Part shown: piece after piece, positions 49,001 through 59,010 of the stretch
How the letters are laid out: the number at the start of each line of letters is the position of its first letter
How positions within the stretch are numbered: position 1 is the stretch's first letter
Source: Penicillus capitatus
Lineage: Eukaryota; Chlorophyta
Direction of reading: 5' to 3'
Length of the DNA: 64,000 bases
Assembly (NCBI GenBank): GCA_965649825.1
Contig: OZ287697.1
Span: 1,178,001 to 1,242,000, forward strand
The notes under the pieces: generated by a model
Databases searched by the model: none
What the model was told of the DNA's origin: nothing
The model's input: only the letters and a program-made list of their open reading frames with translations
Position numbers and translations under genes: made by a program

Positions 49001-50419
49001 AGGACTGCATGGAAACGGACCCTCCCCAGTATCCTTCGTTTCCTTCGAACTGGGAGTCTTGGATCGTAGCGGTCGATCCGATGAGATGGATGCAAGCACC
49101 GAAGGACTCGTCTTCGTCAAACGCCTCCACTGAGTTATGGGAGCAGGTCGAGTTGGATAGGAAGAGTGATCCTTTTATGATACGCATTGCAGGGACGTCG
49201 TTGCGAACAGCCTTGATGCTGTTCGCCACTGTCCTCGATCCAGCCGGAGCATCCAGCACGGATGGCTGACGGTCATGGTTTTCAGTCAGGCGATTCCGAC
49301 TAGCCGTGAAGTCTTCGATTCTGTTGTCCGACGACAGGATCGCGCCGCAGCCTCTGCTCGAGCACTGATTGTCCGAGAACTCGACGTTTCGCATGTCGAG
49401 CGCGAGACACGATGTCGAGTGGACCCAGACTCCTGCAGAATCGGCGATCCGGTTCTCTCTGAAGAATACGCGGTGCAGTAGCAGAGTACGGTCTGCCGGC
49501 GCTGTATCACACCCCTCTACTTCGATTACCGCTTTCTTCTCTTCCGATTCGCCGAAGGAGCATTCCATGAACTCGAGATTGGCTAGAGTCGAACCTCCGG
49601 TTCTGCAAGGCGCAAACCGTTAAGGGTTCTCTCAGCAAGGACAGGGCCTACTGGACGAGGAAGACGCCTTCGTTGTCGCGGGGACACGTGAACGTCGCTC
49701 TCTTGACTGCCTTCGGGAACACGCCCTCCTCGAGCTCGACGTGCTCCACCAATGCACTCAGGGTTAGCGGCCAAGGGAGGACAACGCGAGCGGAGGGTCG
49801 GATTCTCCTCGTCGAATCGAACAGCAGAGTGTCTCCTTCCTTCGTACAGTCGACGAGCGACTGCAGGTCACTGTCGATTTCGTCAAGCACCTCATCGTTC
49901 ACTAACCACGTTCTCGAGCTCTCGTCCAAGTAACGACGGATATCGACGCGTCGCAGTGTACACTCGCGCTCTGGACGCAGAACGCACTTCTCCGTAAATG
50001 GTCCATGGAAGGAGTCGAGAGAATCCATACCTAATTCTCCAGTTGAGTCAAATTCTTCAGCCTGAAGCAAGGTACGTTTCTCGCTGTGGCCCTAGACGCA
50101 GAGGGAATAGGTCTTTCGCATGGAAGTGGTTACGACGCACCGGTTTTGTCCCAGTCGGATTCTGCACGTTGTTCCTTTCAGGATTACTTGACAGCGAACG
50201 CGGATGGCTAACTGTCGAAGCAGTTGTCCCTGTCGCTAAACCGCGTGTCAGAGAAATAGGTCTCCCTTGAAGTCCAAACGGACGGCACTCACGTTCGAGC
50301 GAGGAGGCAGGTGAATGGGGTGCGTTTTGGAATCGCCATGCGTCTTGAACGGTCAAGACAGAGGAGACGCTGCACGAAGCGCAGCATAACAGCAGAAGAG
50401 CAAAGTAGCGCTGCGGCAT
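46039..50419 (-). CDS. gene F: family member with an assembly gap and two frameshifts (possible pseudogene)
   Basis: Exons on the - strand are 50141-50419, 50031-50091, 49652-49970, 49602 down to the N gap, gap down to 47703, 47265-47655, 47129-47219 and 46039-47078. The protein has a signal peptide (RYFALLLLCCAS), the conserved module (TRTW-like SSRTWLVNDEVLDEIDSDLQ), a beta-helix (SGGSLRLIESELSCESC), a Cys-rich segment (CPENGDCATHVILSAKGYW) and about nine spans. Two one-base insertions break the frame: near 48195 (before the equivalent of SPDNFFTG) and near 47630 (after GPLCGSCKA). The first is about 60 nt from the gap, so sequencing error is possible. The gap hides the end of the beta-helix and an intron. 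By comparison with gene C the missing sequence is about 500 nt or more, not 100. Exon 1 (279 nt) and its following intron match gene E in layout. Confidence 0.7.
48251..48350. other. assembly gap (100 N)
   Basis: A run of exactly 100 N is the usual scaffold placeholder. It falls inside gene F between the beta-helix and the beta-sandwich-like segment. Confidence 0.99.
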
Positions 50420-51599
50420 TCGGTCAGATGCGGCAACACCAAAGATTCCTTTGCGGTACGAGTGACCGGAAATGTCCTCCAATGAAATCAGAGGTTTTCA
50501 GGTTGCTTTAAGTGCAATCGCAGATGCAACCGGAGGGGAAACCGTACAAGTAACTGTCGACGGATCGAATCCTAGGCAACAACCAGCCGTCCGTCGAGTG
50601 GGACTAAGCTAACCATTTACCAAACCGCACCTCCGCCGTTCAGATATTCTTCCTACAGTGCAACAGTCGGTGCAACAGTCGGTGCAACCATGCTGTCTAG
50701 AGTTCTAGCTCGATGTCGCTGAGGTATCCGCTTCTTTCACAACAGGCTCACCGAATCGTTGGTCTGCTTTGGCAGTCGGACGCCGACAACGGTGTAAACA
50801 GAGTGTTCGGAATGTCGATTCTTTCCTAGATTCGTGCAGAACCACAAAGCCTTCGCGTCTGGCACTGTTATCATTACTTCTGACCTGTTCTGACGGTTGG
50901 ATGGTGATGTCCATCAACATATCCTGCAGTAAACAACTAAGACAGAGAGCATGAAAGCGCTTAGGCTGTGTCGCCACGAACTGCCAGTCTCTGGGATTTG
51001 CTACCACACTTTCGAAAACAATCGCCATAGCTATGAAGCATGAGCATCTGCTAGCGCGCCCAAGGAAGAGTCACGCGTCTCCATGGTCTTTATCGTTGAA
51101 GTAGATATTTCGAGCTGAGTTGCCATTCGGAGAGACACGAAAAAAACTGTCCCACTTTCTGTTCAAGGAATGTTACATCCCTCAAAGACATCGCACGGAA
51201 GATGACAACAGCGTAGTTTGCGGCGGCGAAACTTCTCGATTCGACAATCAGAAAATCCAGACAACGAAGGCATGTCCATACACCAAGTCGTGCCTTGTCG
51301 GGTATGAAATCTTCCCGGCGGGGAACTGAGCATTCTTCTGATCGCAGAACACCGATCGACGCTTCAATGTCCGCTTAAGCTTTTGCGCTGTTGAGTGCAT
51401 TTCTGCGGTTTTTTGATTTCGATGCATCTGACTCGTCGTGGACAACGAGGATGGAAAGTTTTGCCTCGTGACATCTCTTTTCTTCTTATCCATAAAGTGG
51501 AACGATCGAACATATCACTGAATTTTTTAACTTCTGATACAGCGGATTTGCCGGCGAACGGTGAATGCTGAGCGAGCGCATTTGCAAGTTTCCTTCGCG
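50420..51599. other. spacer upstream of gene F and R3, no gene recognised
   Basis: Should contain the gene F promoter (- strand). A 12-bp repeat (ACAGTCGGTGCA) occurs twice near 50662-50686. No other feature could be supported. Confidence 0.35.
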
Positions 51600-52740
51600 A
51601 GTGGCAACCGCGCTGCGTGGACCACTTCAAGAATGCAGGATAAAAATGCACCCTCTTGCTGATGAAGGGCCGACGCAGCGAACAGCTTGCGTTTTTACTC
51701 CTCGCCGATCTCATGATGTGACTGATTCGTTGAGAATGGAATTGATCTCCATCGTATTCTGGTTCACTGTCATGCCGTCCAGTCCTCGGGACTGGACATA
51801 CCTCGCGAAGAGAGCGTTCCACAGCATCGTCACCTCATCTCCATCGTATTCTGGTTCACTGTTATGCCGTCCAGTCCTCGGGACTGGACATACCTCGCGA
51901 AGAGAGCGTTCCTCAGCGTCGTCGTCGTCCTTCATCTGGGCTACATCTCACTGACAAGCACCTTCATCAGCATCCTCAACTGCATCGAAGTCGATGAACT
52001 GACGGAAATCATGGAAACGGTCACAACACAATACTGGACTGCAGACACCAGCATTCGATGCCATGAGGGATCACACGCGATGCTGGAACGCGCCGTAGGA
52101 TGGCCCGGTCTGATCTTGCTCTCTCTGGGATTTCCCCTCATCACCGCATGCGTCGTCTCTCTGGGCAAATGGACGCACAGAAGCGAGGGATGGATACAAG
52201 ACCTCTTTGGATTCATGTATCAGTCTTACAAGGACAGTCTCTGATACTGGGAGTGTGTCGTCATTGGACGGAAGGCTGTCATTGCTGGTGTTGTCGTTCT
52301 TGCCTATCCACTGGGAGCCAGTCTCCAAGTCATGTTCGCCGCCTTCGTCTTCACTGTCGCCCTCTACCTGCAAACAGCCTGTCGAGCATTCAGAGAGGAT
52401 CTTGATCAGCTCAACAATTTGGAAAGTTACTCCCTTCTGGTATCGCTCCTGAGGTATATATCCAGGCTCTGCTTCGCTACGAATCGTCTCTCGTTGAGCT
52501 TGTCTGTCCATAGGCTTGGTAACATTGCAACTCAATCTTTTGTTCTTTTTCTCCCCTTTGGCACTTTTGTTGAGATCCATAACAGACCATCTGAGAGATG
52601 TTCTCAGAAATCGGAATGTCCTATTTGATGTCGACGCAAGTGGACTGAGTGTAATGACAATCCATCTAGTGGGTCATCTGCCTGGATCTCTGCGAGATGT
52701 GATTCGCATATGGATCAGTCAGTCGTCTTGCTGAGTTTTG
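51600..52740 (+). pseudogene. R3: decayed last exon of a family gene, upstream of gene D
   Basis: Encodes VMPSSPRDWTYLAKRAFLS, FISILNCIEV, YWTADTSIRCHEGSHAMLE, FGFMYQSYKDSL, then a stop (TGA at 52242-52244) exactly where R2 has the His codon of SHCYWE. It continues with RKAVIAGVVV and FREDLDQLNNLES. A 92-bp tandem duplication disrupts the start of the fragment. It is clearly non-functional and is the same subfamily as R1 and R2. Confidence 0.75.
51746..51929 (+). repeat. 92-bp tandem duplication within R3
   Basis: The segment from TCTCCATCGTATTCTGG to the end of CGAAGAGAGCGTTCC is present at 51746 and again at 51838, with few changes. Ninety-two is not a multiple of three, so it shifts the frame. 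Confidence 0.8.
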
Positions 52741-53460
52741 TTTGTCACAAACAAGGTTGATGACTGCGAGACGCCTTAAGATCTGCGGTGCATTGGTCCC
52801 TGAAACATATCTGAATCCCTTTCATCAGATCAGACTATTTCCTAGGATCACACATACAGTTCATGCCAATAATTGCCATCATCGTTTCTTTCCATGATGT
52901 GACAGATGATGGAGTGTATTGTATCCTTGGATGTAATGATCCATCGATTCTTAGCAGGCTGTCAAATGCGAGACAGCGAGTGATACAGATCGTTGGCAAG
53001 AATTCCATGTCGGAAGGCACCAATAGAAAATCAACTCTCAAGTATGATGCTACACGCACTGAGTGATTTAGTATCGTCTCCTGTCATGGAAGAAGATTCC
53101 AGATGTGCTCGGAGTGTTGTTGCCGCTCAACTTTATGAAGTGCGACGAAGAAAGTGCATACTTACTCCTCACCACGGTCGTCTGACAGCACCTCCCGTAA
53201 GCGAGAGTCGACAGGATGAGCAGACCGCGAAACAGTGGTGCCTCATCCGTAATGCAATCGCGTAAACTGCAGTTGTCCGTCGCGGACACGGCAATCGCTA
53301 CGCTTTCCGCATTCAGGGTGAGAGCGGGAGACGATGGGACACGTGCATGGATCCTGTTTCCGACGAAGGGTCATAGTGGCAGCTGGCCGACAGCTCCGGA
53401 TCAGACGACGGACACCTCATTTCCATGCGAAATTCATACTACACTTGTCCTCTTTCTGAC

Positions 53461-53468
53461 TATTAAAG
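53461..53468 (+). promoter_or_regulatory. TATA-like box of gene D
   Basis: TATTAAAG replaces TATAAAAG at the position conserved in genes B and C, about 45 nt before the ATG. The sequence from there to the ATG is nearly the same as in gene C. Confidence 0.5.
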
Positions 53469-53512
53469 CCTCACGGTTTTGTTGAAATTGTCTTCAAGCC
53501 ACCTGACGAAAA

Positions 53513-54775
53513 ATGCGACACCCTTTCTTTGGATTGCTGTTGACATGCACAGTGTTCAGTGCAAGCGCGAACAAGTTTACCTGCCAGAGGGTTTATTATC
53601 GCGGGGGCTTGACTACAACGACGGCCGAAGATGCTCCGACCGCGTCGTTTTTGGGCAAAAACCCGAACTCGAATCCGTCGACGCTCTCGGAAGGAATATC
53701 TCTTGCGCCAGGCGCGACGGAGATTCCGTCGTCCCCGACGAGACACGAGGACGACGCAGCGGATTCGGCACTTCCGTTCCGGACAGGCGAGACTGATGAG
53801 AAAGAACGCCCATCCGTGGCTAGGCGAGGCAGGGGTAAGGGCCGCTCTCTGCGACAAGATGACGGCCTCGACGACGAGACCCCTGAAAGTGAGATTCCTG
53901 TTCTCCTCGAGAACATTATCTTGACGCCAGTGCGTCCTGTCTTCGCAGGCCGTCCTTGTTCTCTCAGTGACCAAACCATCGGAGAACATCTAAACGAAAC
54001 GACGAGAACGTGGCGTATCAACCGTTCGCTTCTCGGTCACGTCGAAGATGACATTCAAGTCATAATCAACTGTACGAAGCCAGGCGACGTCCTCTCCTTC
54101 AGCTCGAAGCGCAGAATCCGACCGTCTTCGCGCATCGTCATACCATGGCCGTTGACGTTGACTGCCCCAGTGAGCAGTTTTGAGCTCGAGGAAGGCGTGT
54201 TCCCTCGTTCCGAAGCAAAGACGACCCTCACCTGTCCGAACAGAAGAGAGGGCGTCTTCTTTGTGAAGTGAGATTCGAGTTCTATCATCTGCTGTCGTCT
54301 GATATTGCCCTTGTGTTCAGGTCGACGGGTGTCTTTTTCGCCAATCTGATGTTCGAGGGCTGCTCCTTCAAATCTGGGAGTTCTGCATCCATCGTGGAGG
54401 TTAAAAACTGTTCAACCAGACGCATCAGAGACACCATTCAGTTCCACCATGTCGGCTTCAGGAAGAACACCTTGATCAAAGGCACGGGACTCGCAATGCA
54501 GTCTCCATCTTGCTTTGAGCTGGAGCTGATCGACTTCGTCTTCGAGAATAACACCTGCGACGGCCGTTGTGGCGTGATTCTGTCCAGACGGAATCGATTA
54601 AGAGACATCGTTATCCGGAACAACAAGCCGTCAGGCACTGGGACCACAGAGACGACGGCGTTCTATGTGTCTTCTGGATCAGAGACGTCAGTGGATGGCA
54701 TTAACAGCACACGAAACAGATGCCCAAGCATCAATGTCGAAGGAGGATCTTTGAACATGTCGAAGGCTGTCTTCT
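53513..54775 (+). pseudogene. gene D: 5' part of a family gene cut by a retrotransposon
   Basis: Exons are 53513-53888, 53949-54267 and 54321 onward. The signal peptide (MRHPFFGLLLTC), conserved module (DDIQVIINCTKPGD) and first beta-helix strands (GVFFANLMFEGCSF) match genes B and C closely. Both introns keep the expected lengths (60 and 53 nt). The coding sequence stops inside codons matching NMTKAVFY of gene B, exactly where the LTR of the outer element begins. No other defect is visible, so the gene was probably intact before insertion. The rest of it should lie beyond the right edge of the window. Confidence 0.8.
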
Positions 54776-54932
54776 TGTGAAGCCTATTAGTCATGACGTA
54801 TGTCACGTCACCTCGAATCTCATGTATTAGTCGTCCCTCCTGATCCGGAGGGTATATTAATGAAATGGAACAGACAGAAAGGACTCTCTTTAAAAGACAA
54901 GTTTGCCTTACACCGCCAAGCGTACCATGACA
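54776..54932 (+). repeat. 5' LTR of the outer element
   Basis: Begins TGTGAAGCC at the point where gene D homology ends and finishes ATGACA, 2 nt before the primer-binding site, so it has the expected TG...CA ends. It contains inverted arms TGACGT and ACGTCA separated by five bases. The 3' partner is not in the window, so the length rests on the boundary with gene D and on the primer site. Confidence 0.7.
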
Positions 54933-56519
54933 TCTGGTTTCGGAGCAGAGAAGGCGGACCCAACTGTCATCGCCGTGATGATGGCAATACTCTTGTTTTG
55001 TTACGGCGCTGGCGTCGTGGACGCCGCCGATGACGAGGGTACCTCAAACGAGGACCTGGAGATGACCGCCGGACAGAACGTGGCAGACATCATGCGGACA
55101 ATAAGGTTGTTGAGAAGGGAAAATGCGGAATTGCGACAGGACAAAGACAAATGGCTGGGCGAGGTGGTTAAACTGCGCAAACGGCTGTCATTGCGATGCC
55201 CGTGTCCTGAAGAGACGGCCGAATCCTCTACGGGAGGCCGTTGGAAAGCGTGGAAGGCGTGGTTTTCCTCTGGCAGCCGCGCACGTCCAAACGACGGGCA
55301 AAACGACGGTCAATCTGCCCAAGCGCCTGATTCGGGTTTCCGATGGATGTGGCGGTCAACCTTCCATCGGGTCCGACGATCAGTCACCGACTTCCTAGCG
55401 GCGACGGCGACAGTCACGGGGACATCGCTTCGTATCGTTGCAACGATCTTCTGGCTCTGCGTGTCCTTCATCGGCACGAACGTGCTCTGCCTAATGTGGT
55501 TGAAGGCAGCGAAGATTTGGACGGGCTGCAAGGCCGCCGTGAACTGGTACTTCCATCTGCCACTATGGGTGGTCCTGCGTCAGGCCGCGGGTCAGCTGGC
55601 AAAGCTCCTCGGACGCCTGCAGTGGGAAAGCGAATCCGAGAAAGGTGATGGAAACTTGAAGCAGGAGATGAAGAATCTGAAAAAGGCGCTAAGCGATCTG
55701 CAACAGGCCTCGCGAAGCCGAAAGCAGTCGTCTACCGACACGGTTTCAGGGCATAACAGAGATGGGAGCAAGTCTCCGCGAGCGTCATTCCCGCCAAAGA
55801 GGAGCCACGACACGCCGCGGAAGAAGATGTGCAAGCGCTGTCACGGGGAGGATCATCCTATCTGGGCATGTCCTGCCAGACCCGAGAAACCCAATGCGCC
55901 GTGTCCCGTCTGCCGACGAGGTATGCATTGGAAGGATCAGTGCCCAAACAGGCCTCGCGACATGGCTTACGCGGCATCCACCTGCACAGGGTCCGAACCC
56001 GACGAGGAATTCAGCTTTCGAAGCGGAAGATCCTCTCCCAGAGGCACTGGCCCGAAGGAGGACGAAGGGTGCTCCTATCATGCAGCGCCATCTACCTGCA
56101 AGGAAATGAAAAAGGGAGCCAAGAAGCCTCTACTGCACGTGCAAGGACGGATCTCCGGCGAAGATCGGCTTCGAGATTTCCTCGTCGATTCCGGATCATC
56201 CGCAAACTTGATATCGAGAAGAGTTTGCGAAGAGACGGGACAATCGGCAGTCCCCTGTGAAGTCTCTGAAGTATTCGGGTTGTCGGGCGAGGGTCTCCAG
56301 GTTCTCGGTCAGGCCACACTGCCCACGCGTGTGGGAGAATCGGAGCAGATGGTGTCTTACCTTGTGGTCCCTCAGTTGAGAAAGACGATCCTCGGAACCC
56401 CAGCGCTGAGTCAGTTCGAGTTCTCAATCAACTGCCATGAGGAGTATCTCGAGAGGCCGACAGGAGAACGTATTTTCTGTCATGCGACGACAACCTCTCC
56501 TGTGCAAAAAAACGAGTGA
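54927..56519 (+). CDS. gag: outer element gag-protease (ORF1)
   Basis: A frame of 530 codons opening with MTSGFGAEK; the ATG overlaps the last bases of the LTR. Visible parts are a hydrophobic stretch near residue 18, a charged coiled-coil-like helix (about 50-85), a second hydrophobic region (about 150-215), a basic linker, and two CCHC zinc knuckles from residue 302 (C-x2-C-x4-H-x4-C: CKRCHGEDHPIWAC and CPVCRRGMHWKDQC). An aspartic protease follows with DSG at 421-423 (FLVDSGSSANLIS) and ILGTPAL. It packages the RNA and processes the polyprotein. It ends with codons for QKNE and TGA; the frameshift site lies in these codons. The hydrophobic segments are unusual for a Gag. A later Met start is possible because the first ATG is so close to the LTR end. 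Confidence 0.85.
   Translation: MTSGFGAEKADPTVIAVMMAILLFCYGAGVVDAADDEGTSNEDLEMTAGQNVADIMRTIRLLRRENAELRQDKDKWLGEVVKLRKRLSLRCPCPEETAESSTGGRWKAWKAWFSSGSRARPNDGQNDGQSAQAPDSGFRWMWRSTFHRVRRSVTDFLAATATVTGTSLRIVATIFWLCVSFIGTNVLCLMWLKAAKIWTGCKAAVNWYFHLPLWVVLRQAAGQLAKLLGRLQWESESEKGDGNLKQEMKNLKKALSDLQQASRSRKQSSTDTVSGHNRDGSKSPRASFPPKRSHDTPRKKMCKRCHGEDHPIWACPARPEKPNAPCPVCRRGMHWKDQCPNRPRDMAYAASTCTGSEPDEEFSFRSGRSSPRGTGPKEDEGCSYHAAPSTCKEMKKGAKKPLLHVQGRISGEDRLRDFLVDSGSSANLISRRVCEETGQSAVPCEVSEVFGLSGEGLQVLGQATLPTRVGESEQMVSYLVVPQLRKTILGTPALSQFEFSINCHEEYLERPTGERIFCHATTTSPVQKNE
54935..54946 (+). promoter_or_regulatory. primer-binding site of the outer element
   Basis: TGGTTTCGGAGC, beginning with TGG (complement of the tRNA CCA end), 2 nt after the LTR. 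The same 12 nt stand at the same distance in the inner element. Confidence 0.75.
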
Positions 56520-56558
56520 TCCTGGGTTCCTCTACCCCAGGGCACAAAAAACAGAGGA
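56507..56558 (+). promoter_or_regulatory. -1 ribosomal frameshift signal (slippery heptamer plus H-type pseudoknot)
   Basis: A AAA AAC at 56507-56513 is in the correct phase with the gag codons AAA AAC. A 7-nt spacer follows. Stem 1 is CCTGGG (56521-56526) with CCCAGG (56536-56541). Stem 2 is TCCTCT (56528-56533) with AGAGGA (56553-56558). Loops are 1, 2 and 11 nt, the last A-rich. Slipping one base back enters the pol frame exactly. Confidence 0.88.
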
Positions 56559-58829
56559 GATCTGCTCCCGGCTCGACGGTGGCGATCTCCATCCTCGACG
56601 CGGACGGCAAGGCTCGAGTCGCGGTCAAGGACGACCGGGCGTATCTACCACTGAGCCGATCTGCAGTGGTCGGTCCTAAAGCGACGAAGCTGTTGGTGTT
56701 GCCGGTGAAGATTGGAGGAGACGGTATCCAAGGACTGGTACCCGTACTGCAAGTGCGAGACTTGCTGACCTCTGTCTGTCTGTCGGGAGAGGGCACGGTC
56801 CGCATCCAGCTCTATAACTCGTCAGATGAAGCCAAGATCCTAAGCCCCAGGCTCCGAGTGGCCGCCGTCATCAGGGCTCCGGACAGTCGATTTGTGATCG
56901 ACCGGCCAGAGGCGCTAGATCCAGAATCGCTCAGCGCCAAGGTGAATCACACCTCGGTCGCAGATCAAGCTCCTGCAGGAGCCGGTGGCGCTGAATATTG
57001 GGAGAACAAATACCTAGTAGTGTTCTCTCGAGGAGAGTTTGGCGTCGGAAGTCCAATGGTGAAACTGACGATCTGCCACAGAGAAATAGAGTGGCTAAAA
57101 GACGCAAAAGAAATTCCCCTCTGCAACAGAGGAAGACAGTACGAAACGGGTGACGTATCAGAAAAGGAAGCCAGTGCCGTGATCGCGGATCTGCATCAAC
57201 GAAGAGTCATCAGACCGGTGGAAGCATCTGAAAAGGTCTTCCTCAATCCAATCATCTGGGTCAGGAAGACCAATGGCAAGGCGCGCAAAACAGTCGACTT
57301 TCGTCTGTTGAATGCTTACTGTCGCACGTGGAAGACACAGATGCCAGGCGTGTATCCGACCATCTCGAGCATCCCTGATCGATGGGATCGGTTCACGGTG
57401 CTGGACTTGGACTCGGGCTTCTTTAACATCCCCGTCTGCGGTGTTCTGCAGAGCCTGTTTGGCTTCGAACACCGCGGCCGGCGGTGGACCTATCGGAGTC
57501 TTCCGATGGGCTGGAGTTGCAGCCCATCCCTGTTTCTGAGCAGGCTCCAGGCCATCTTCCAAGGGGCGCCTGCCACGATATATCAGGATGACATTCTCGT
57601 TGGGGGACAGGGCCAAAAGGAACACGATGACAACTTGGATCGTGTTCTGTCGATAATGGCCGACCATTGTCTCCGCACAAATCGAGAAAAAATGCAATTC
57701 TGCAGACCAGAAGTGACATTCCTGGGTTACGATGTGAAGAAATCTACGTTTGGGCTCGATAGCTACGTCCGAAAACAATGCTCTCAGCTGCCAGTTTCGA
57801 CGTCCAAGCGTCAACTCCAGAAGATCATCGGCATTCTTAACGTCTGCCGACCATCATGTTACAAGCTGGCGGAATGGCTAGAGCCGCTGCAACGGGAACT
57901 CCGACTCCCGAGGAAGGACCGATCTGACCTATCCACCCTTCAAGCCAAGACCCGAGAAGTATGGAGAAAAGTGCTTCAGAATAACGTCAGGGTGCATCGG
58001 CAGACGACAGACAAACCGATCGACTGCCATCTGTATGTGGACTGGAGCGGAGTAGGCATCGGCTACGCTCTGTTCTCGGGAACGATCAGCGAAGGCCGGC
58101 TGATCAGCCTAAACAGCTGCCGAGAAACAAAAGGGCCAAGCAGCAGTATGCTTGGCGAGCTGCGCGGCCTATGCTGGGCCTTGGAACAAGTCAAGGTTCA
58201 GACTGCAGGAACCCGAGTAATCCTGTGGACAGATTCGCAAAGCGCCTACCAGTGTGTGATGACAACACCGAAGAAGCGGTCCGTCCTGGACGTGCGCGTT
58301 TCCAGGCTTCTGGATTGGTTGTGGTCAAACTTTCCCATCCCTTCCAGACTTGAGGTACGCCATCTTCCTGGCGCCTCTAACACTATTGCAGATACTTTGA
58401 GTCGTTGGCCGCTCCATCAAGAGACATCCCAGACCTTTCTCACAGAACAGCAAACCGAGCGGATCAGAACCGCGCATGAAGGCCATTGGAATCCTCGCCG
58501 CACATGGGAACATCTCAAAAGGGATGGAAGCGTATGGCCATCGGCCCGCGCGGATGTTGAAGAGCACGTACGAAGATGCGAAGGGTGCCAAAGAGGAGCC
58601 AGTCCCCGTCTTAGAGACGAATGGAGAGGCATTGAATGTCCCGTGGCAAATCATATGTTATTCCTTGACTACCTCGGACCGATCAAGCTGGGAAAATACC
58701 AAAAGCAGAACAAGCACGTCTTAGCAATCGTCGACGGATTCACGAGGTTCTGCCAGTTGACGATAACGACGCACCCAAACGAAGAGACGGTGATCAAGGC
58801 CCTCACGAGGTGGTGGAACGCCACCGTAG
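56513..58829 (+). CDS. pol: outer element pol, 5' part (linker, RT, RNase H, first half of integrase)
   Basis: Read by -1 frameshift from gag. Counting from codon 56516: a linker region typical of Ty3/Gypsy between protease and RT (about 20-200), reverse transcriptase with catalytic YQDDILVGG at about 356, RNase H with LYVDWSGVG (Asp near 509) and LWTDSQSA, integrase zinc finger (HEGHWNPRRTWEH with CEGCQRG, from about 654), and the first catalytic Asp in FLDYLGPIK near 718. The frame is cut after NATV by insertion of the inner element. The apparent stop at 58832-58834 is made of inner LTR bases. The second half is at 63732-64000. With the insertion the integrase cannot be made whole, so this copy is presumably immobile on its own. 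Confidence 0.9.
58826..58829. repeat. target-site duplication, left copy (GTAG)
   Basis: GTAG directly before the left LTR is repeated directly after the right LTR (63728-63731). Removing the inner element and one GTAG restores the integrase frame. Confidence 0.85.
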
Positions 58830-59010
58830 TGTGATACGTGAAATCGAACGCAAGGGAAGAAAACAGAGTTTGTTACAAAGTCGAATCGTGTTTGTAAAAC
58901 ATCGTATTTATACTGCTCAGCATGACGTTATGATGTCGTCATGCCTCTTGTAATGATGTGACCGGTGTTTCTTCCCTTCTGCTTCCCGCTTCATCGTCAG
59001 GTCCACGACA
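58830..59010 (-). repeat. 3' LTR of the inner element
   Basis: A 181-bp copy matching 63547-63727 without a visible difference. It contains inverted arms CATGACG and CGTCATG (58921-58943). The last codons of pol run into it. Confidence 0.93.

Noticed and set aside
879-54775. Bacterial polymorphic outer-membrane (Pmp) autotransporters
   Set aside because: The beta-helix repeats look bacterial, but all copies need short GT-AG or GC-AG introns to keep frame and end in a polytopic membrane domain instead of an autotransporter barrel.
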